Below are positions 61,097-64,000 of a stretch of DNA of 64,000 bases, in pieces (the stretch's first letter is position 1; each line of letters starts with the position of its first letter). This stretch comes from an uncultured Flavobacteriaceae bacterium (GTDB lineage Bacteria; Bacteroidota; Bacteroidia; Flavobacteriales; Flavobacteriaceae), in the NCBI GenBank assembly GCA_947487895.1, contig CANKYF010000005.1, positions 1-64,000 of the forward strand, given 5' to 3'. The notes under the pieces were generated by a model, which saw nothing but the letters and a program-made list of their open reading frames with translations, was not told the origin of the DNA and did not search any database. The translations under genes and the position numbers were made by a program.

Positions 61097-62284
61097 ATGA
61101 AGACTCTTAACGACTTTAATTTTGAGAATAAAAAAGCCTTAATTCGCGTAGATTTTAATGTGCCTTTAAATGAAAATTTTGAGGTAACTGATGCTACTAG
61201 AATTATTTCAGCTAAACCAACAATTATTAAGATTTTAGAAGATGGCGGCAGCTGTATTTTAATGTCGCACTTGGGGCGCCCAAAGGGGTTTCAAGATGAG
61301 TTTTCGTTAAAGCATATTGTAGAGAAGGTTCAAGACATTTTGGGTGTTGAGGTAAAGTTTGTTGCAGATTGTATTGGAGAAGATGTTGAGGCGGTAGCTG
61401 CTAGTTTAGAACCAGGGCAAATTTTGTTGTTAGAAAACCTTCGTTTTTACAAAGAAGAGACTGCTGGAGATAAAGGTTTTGCTGAAAAATTATCAAAATT
61501 AGGAGATGTTTATGTAAATGATGCATTTGGAACAGCTCACAGAGCGCATGCTTCTACAACCATTGTAGCAGAGTTTTTTCCTGAAACTAAATGTTTTGGT
61601 AGCCTTTTAGCTCAAGAAATAGACAGTATTAAAAAAGTAATGGAAACAGGAGAAAAACCTGTTTTAGCAATACTTGGTGGAGCAAAAGTGTCTTCTAAAA
61701 TTACAATTATAGAAAATATTTTAGATAAAGTAGATCACTTAATTATCGGTGGCGGAATGGCATTTACATTTGTAAAGGCGCAAGGAGGAAGCATTGGTAA
61801 TTCTATTTGTGAAGATGATAAAATGCCTTTGGCTTTAGATATTTTAAAACAAGCTAAAGAAAAAAATGTACAAGTACATATTCCAGTAGATACTATTGCT
61901 GCAGATGATTTTAGTAATGATGCTAATACACAAACTTTAGATATTAATGCAATTCCTGATGGATGGGAAGGTGTAGATGCGGGGCCAAAATCAAGAGAGC
62001 AATTCAACAACGTGGTAATGGAGTCTAAAACTATTCTTTGGAATGGACCATTAGGTGTTTTTGAAATGGAAAGCTTTGCTGGTGGAACCATTGCATTAGG
62101 AGATTCTATTGCTGAAGCTACTAAAAACGGAGCCTTCTCATTAGTAGGTGGTGGTGATTCTGTTGCTGCAGTTAAGCAATTTGGTTTCCAAGACAAAGTA
62201 AGTTATGTAAGTACGGGTGGTGGTGCAATGTTAGAAAGCTTAGAAGGAAAAACATTGCCTGGAATTGCTGCTATTTTAGATTAA
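61097..62284 (+). CDS. pgk: Phosphoglycerate kinase
   Basis: Pgk transfers phosphate from 1,3-bisphosphoglycerate to ADP in glycolysis. The 395-residue protein shows [20 protein letters not shown], the substrate-binding SHLGRPKG (about 56-63), [20 protein letters not shown] and the C-terminal [14 protein letters not shown] plus [20 protein letters not shown]. Length is normal. A long open frame on the opposite strand is an artefact of codon bias. Confidence 0.97.
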   Translation: MKTLNDFNFENKKALIRVDFNVPLNENFEVTDATRIISAKPTIIKILEDGGSCILMSHLGRPKGFQDEFSLKHIVEKVQDILGVEVKFVADCIGEDVEAVAASLEPGQILLLENLRFYKEETAGDKGFAEKLSKLGDVYVNDAFGTAHRAHASTTIVAEFFPETKCFGSLLAQEIDSIKKVMETGEKPVLAILGGAKVSSKITIIENILDKVDHLIIGGGMAFTFVKAQGGSIGNSICEDDKMPLALDILKQAKEKNVQVHIPVDTIAADDFSNDANTQTLDINAIPDGWEGVDAGPKSREQFNNVVMESKTILWNGPLGVFEMESFAGGTIALGDSIAEATKNGAFSLVGGGDSVAAVKQFGFQDKVSYVSTGGGAMLESLEGKTLPGIAAILD

Positions 62285-62310
62285 AATTTATTGACTGTTC
62301 TCAATGGGTG

Positions 62311-62333
62311 GTGCCTGAGGCTCTCGAAGGCAC
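62311..62333. repeat. Palindromic repeat of the gltX type
   Basis: GTGCCTGAGGCTCTCGAAGGCAC: arms GTGCCT/AGGCAC with a middle sequence closely matching element 2 in gltX (GTGGCTGAGG...CTCGAAGCCAC). The arm bases change together (GG/CC to CC/GG), preserving the pairing. A related, decayed CACTGAG...GTCGAAATG segment follows at 62384-62429. This gap (62285-62544) otherwise holds only a terminator. Confidence 0.6.
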
Positions 62334-62449
62334 AAAATAGAATTTGCGTTGTGATATATTTTTTCACTGGCATTCCACACTATCTCACTGAGTTTGCCTC
62401 TGCTAAATGCAGTCAAAGCGTCGAAATGTAATGCTGAATCTACAAAATA

Positions 62450-62488
62450 AAAGACCTGTAGAATAAAACTCTTCAGGTCTTATTTTTT
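62450..62488 (+). terminator. Terminator after pgk
   Basis: AAAGACCTG (62450-62458) pairs with CAGGTCTT (62474-62481) and is extended by AGA/TCT with a mismatch, followed by ATTTTTTATTT. Confidence 0.75.
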
Positions 62489-62544
62489 ATTTAACATAAA
62501 AAATACGAATTTAGCCATACTATCGTTCAATGTAGAGAGATATT

Positions 62545-64000
62545 ATGGCTATTCGTTTTTATATACTTACCTTCTTTTTAATTCCAACTATTTGCTTTTC
62601 GCAAGTTCAAGATTCCATTTTAACTACCCAAATTCAGGTAAAAGACACATTACTTGATGGTAGTAAGCAGCTTATAAAACCTATAGAAGCAGTTCAAGAT
62701 TCAATGGGTGTAAAAAAGCTACTAGATAATGAATTAGCTACTAGAATTGATCAAAAATGGCAAGAAGAACTCTATAGCAATAGCTTGTTTGATACCATTT
62801 ATAAATCTGTTACAGAATTAACGTTTAATGAAGTTGAGTATCCAGAATTACCAACGGATACATTAAAGGCTAGGTTAAAAGAAATTGATGCCAGAACACC
62901 ATTCAATGTAGAATATAATCCTGCTTTAGAAAGTGTTATAAAAAGGTATTTAAAGCATAGACGTAAATCACTTCAAAAGTTAATATCATTAAGCCATTTT
63001 TATTTTCCGTTATTCGAAGAAGAATTAGATAAACATAATATTCCTTTAGAAATAAAGTATCTATCTATTGTAGAGTCGGCTTTAAAGCCTAGAGCAAAGT
63101 CGCCCGTGGGAGCTACAGGATTATGGCAATTTATGTTTAGTACAGGTAAAATGTATGGTTTAGATGTAAGTAGTTATGTAGATGAACGTAGTGATCCTGT
63201 AAAGTCTACCGAAGCTGCATCAAAATATTTAGCCAAACTCTATGAGATATTTGGCGATTGGGATTTAGCATTGGCGGCATACAATTCGGGTCCAGGTAAT
63301 GTAACTAAGGCTATCAGAAGATCTGGAGGCTACAAAAACTATTGGAATATAAGACACAACTTACCAAGGGAAACGGCGGGTTACTTACCAGCTTTTTTGG
63401 CTAATATGTATATTTTTGAATATGCAGAAGAACATGGTTTTAAAACGATAAAACCAAACTTTTTATTGAAAGAAACTGATACTGTTTTGGTAAAAAGTAT
63501 GATTACTTTAGATCAGGTATCTGAAGTAACAGGAACACCAGTAGAAGAACTGCAATTTTTAAATCCTTCATATAAATTAGATATTGTTCCAGTTATAAAG
63601 AATGAAAACTACTATTTAAGATTGCCTAGAGAAGTGGTAGGTACGTTTGTAAATAATGAAGAAAAAATATATGCTTTTGTAAAAGAAGAACTTGCCAAAA
63701 GAGAAAAGCCTTTACCACAATTTTTTAATGCTACAGATAGAGTAAGATATAGAGTAAGATCTGGAGATTATTTAGGTAAAATAGCAAGACGTTATGGTGT
63801 AAGAGTAAGCCAAATAAAACGTTGGAACGGTATGAGATCAAATAATTTAAGTATAGGGCAGCGTTTAACTATTTATCCAAGAAAACCGTACACACCGCCA
63901 GTTGCAAAAACAACAACTCAACCTCAAAAAAAGATCATTACAAAACCACTTACTGGAGATGTTATTATCTATACCGTTAAGAATGGGGATTCATTATGGA
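62545..64000 (+). CDS. MltD-like lytic transglycosylase with LysM (3' end outside window)
   Basis: The frame is open to the end of the window (485 codons). It has a signal peptide (YILTFFLIPTICFSQ), a lytic transglycosylase SLT domain (about 170-320: PLEIKYLSIVESALKPRAKSPVGATGLWQFMFSTGKMYGL, with catalytic Glu in the VESAL motif, and DWDLALAAYNSGPGNV), and a LysM domain (RYRVRSGDYLGKIARRYGVRVSQIKRWNG, about 395-440), with a second LysM starting at YTVKNGDSLW at the cut edge. It cleaves peptidoglycan and binds it through LysM. The ATG at 62545 gives the signal peptide. Confidence 0.92.
   Translation, partial: MAIRFYILTFFLIPTICFSQVQDSILTTQIQVKDTLLDGSKQLIKPIEAVQDSMGVKKLLDNELATRIDQKWQEELYSNSLFDTIYKSVTELTFNEVEYPELPTDTLKARLKEIDARTPFNVEYNPALESVIKRYLKHRRKSLQKLISLSHFYFPLFEEELDKHNIPLEIKYLSIVESALKPRAKSPVGATGLWQFMFSTGKMYGLDVSSYVDERSDPVKSTEAASKYLAKLYEIFGDWDLALAAYNSGPGNVTKAIRRSGGYKNYWNIRHNLPRETAGYLPAFLANMYIFEYAEEHGFKTIKPNFLLKETDTVLVKSMITLDQVSEVTGTPVEELQFLNPSYKLDIVPVIKNENYYLRLPREVVGTFVNNEEKIYAFVKEELAKREKPLPQFFNATDRVRYRVRSGDYLGKIARRYGVRVSQIKRWNGMRSNNLSIGQRLTIYPRKPYTPPVAKTTTQPQKKIITKPLTGDVIIYTVKNGDSLW

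Noticed and set aside
61735-62196. Open frame of 153 codons on the - strand inside pgk
   Set aside because: It lies fully within an unmistakable phosphoglycerate kinase gene and its translation has no family character.

Overview
The window looks like chromosomal DNA of a marine-type member of the Flavobacteriaceae (Bacteroidota). Reasons: very AT-rich DNA; few Shine-Dalgarno sequences but several promoters of the Bacteroidota form TTTG-N18..20-TAnnTTTG; a T9SS type B sorting domain; SusC-like TonB receptor with a DUF4249 partner; head-GIN (DUF2807), DUF4175 and DUF2652 proteins; and family-typical gene orders such as rnpA followed by an S41 peptidase, and ybeY followed by mnmG. No rRNA, CRISPR array or insertion sequence was seen. 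One tRNA (Cys) is present.

Positions 1-12,290 are accessory DNA. All genes lie on the + strand and are mostly single small genes: a secreted protein of unknown role, a SUKH-like immunity protein, a sialate O-acetylesterase-like lipoprotein, a DUF1801 protein, an ankyrin-like protein, unknown proteins, a TetR regulator with a solitary ketoacyl synthase, a DoxX-like protein and an SDR. They are separated by structured, partly palindromic intergenic elements, several of which are clearly homologous to each other (a shared TATTTGCTAAATT core recurs at 1166, 3861, 9731 and 12243). This resembles an array of gene cassettes, although no integrase is visible. Two small decayed reading frames lie between the units.

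Positions 12,293-31,800 are mostly housekeeping: metallophosphoesterase, LOG protein, rnpA, C-terminal processing protease, OmpA protein, T9SS-secreted leucine-rich-repeat protein, elaA, rpiB, rnr, folB, glnS, a LysE exporter, tRNA-Cys, a serine hydrolase and an SPFH protein. The 750-bp gap between rpiB and rnr is extremely AT-rich, carries a perfect DnaA box and repeats the motif GTTATTAAC, so it is a candidate replication origin.

Positions 31,800-44,000 hold gltX, DUF4175, ybeY, mnmG, an endonuclease V-like gene, a methyltransferase and an OmpH/Skp-like gene. Two things stand out. gltX contains two different palindromic repeat elements inserted in frame. Three perfect TGTTCCACGTGGAACA palindromes, matching the chromosomal parS (ParB) site, flank mnmG.

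Positions 44,000-54,300 are cell-envelope and signalling genes: LytTR regulator, TonB receptor and DUF4249 lipoprotein; a head-GIN lipoprotein; and an ECF sigma factor with a membrane protein, an adhesin-like protein and a barrel protein. Positions 52,400-58,500 form a small polysaccharide-type locus (sulfatase, TPR-LuxR regulator, FN3/beta-propeller glycoside hydrolase). The window ends with holB, a DUF2652 protein, pgk and a truncated MltD-like lytic transglycosylase.
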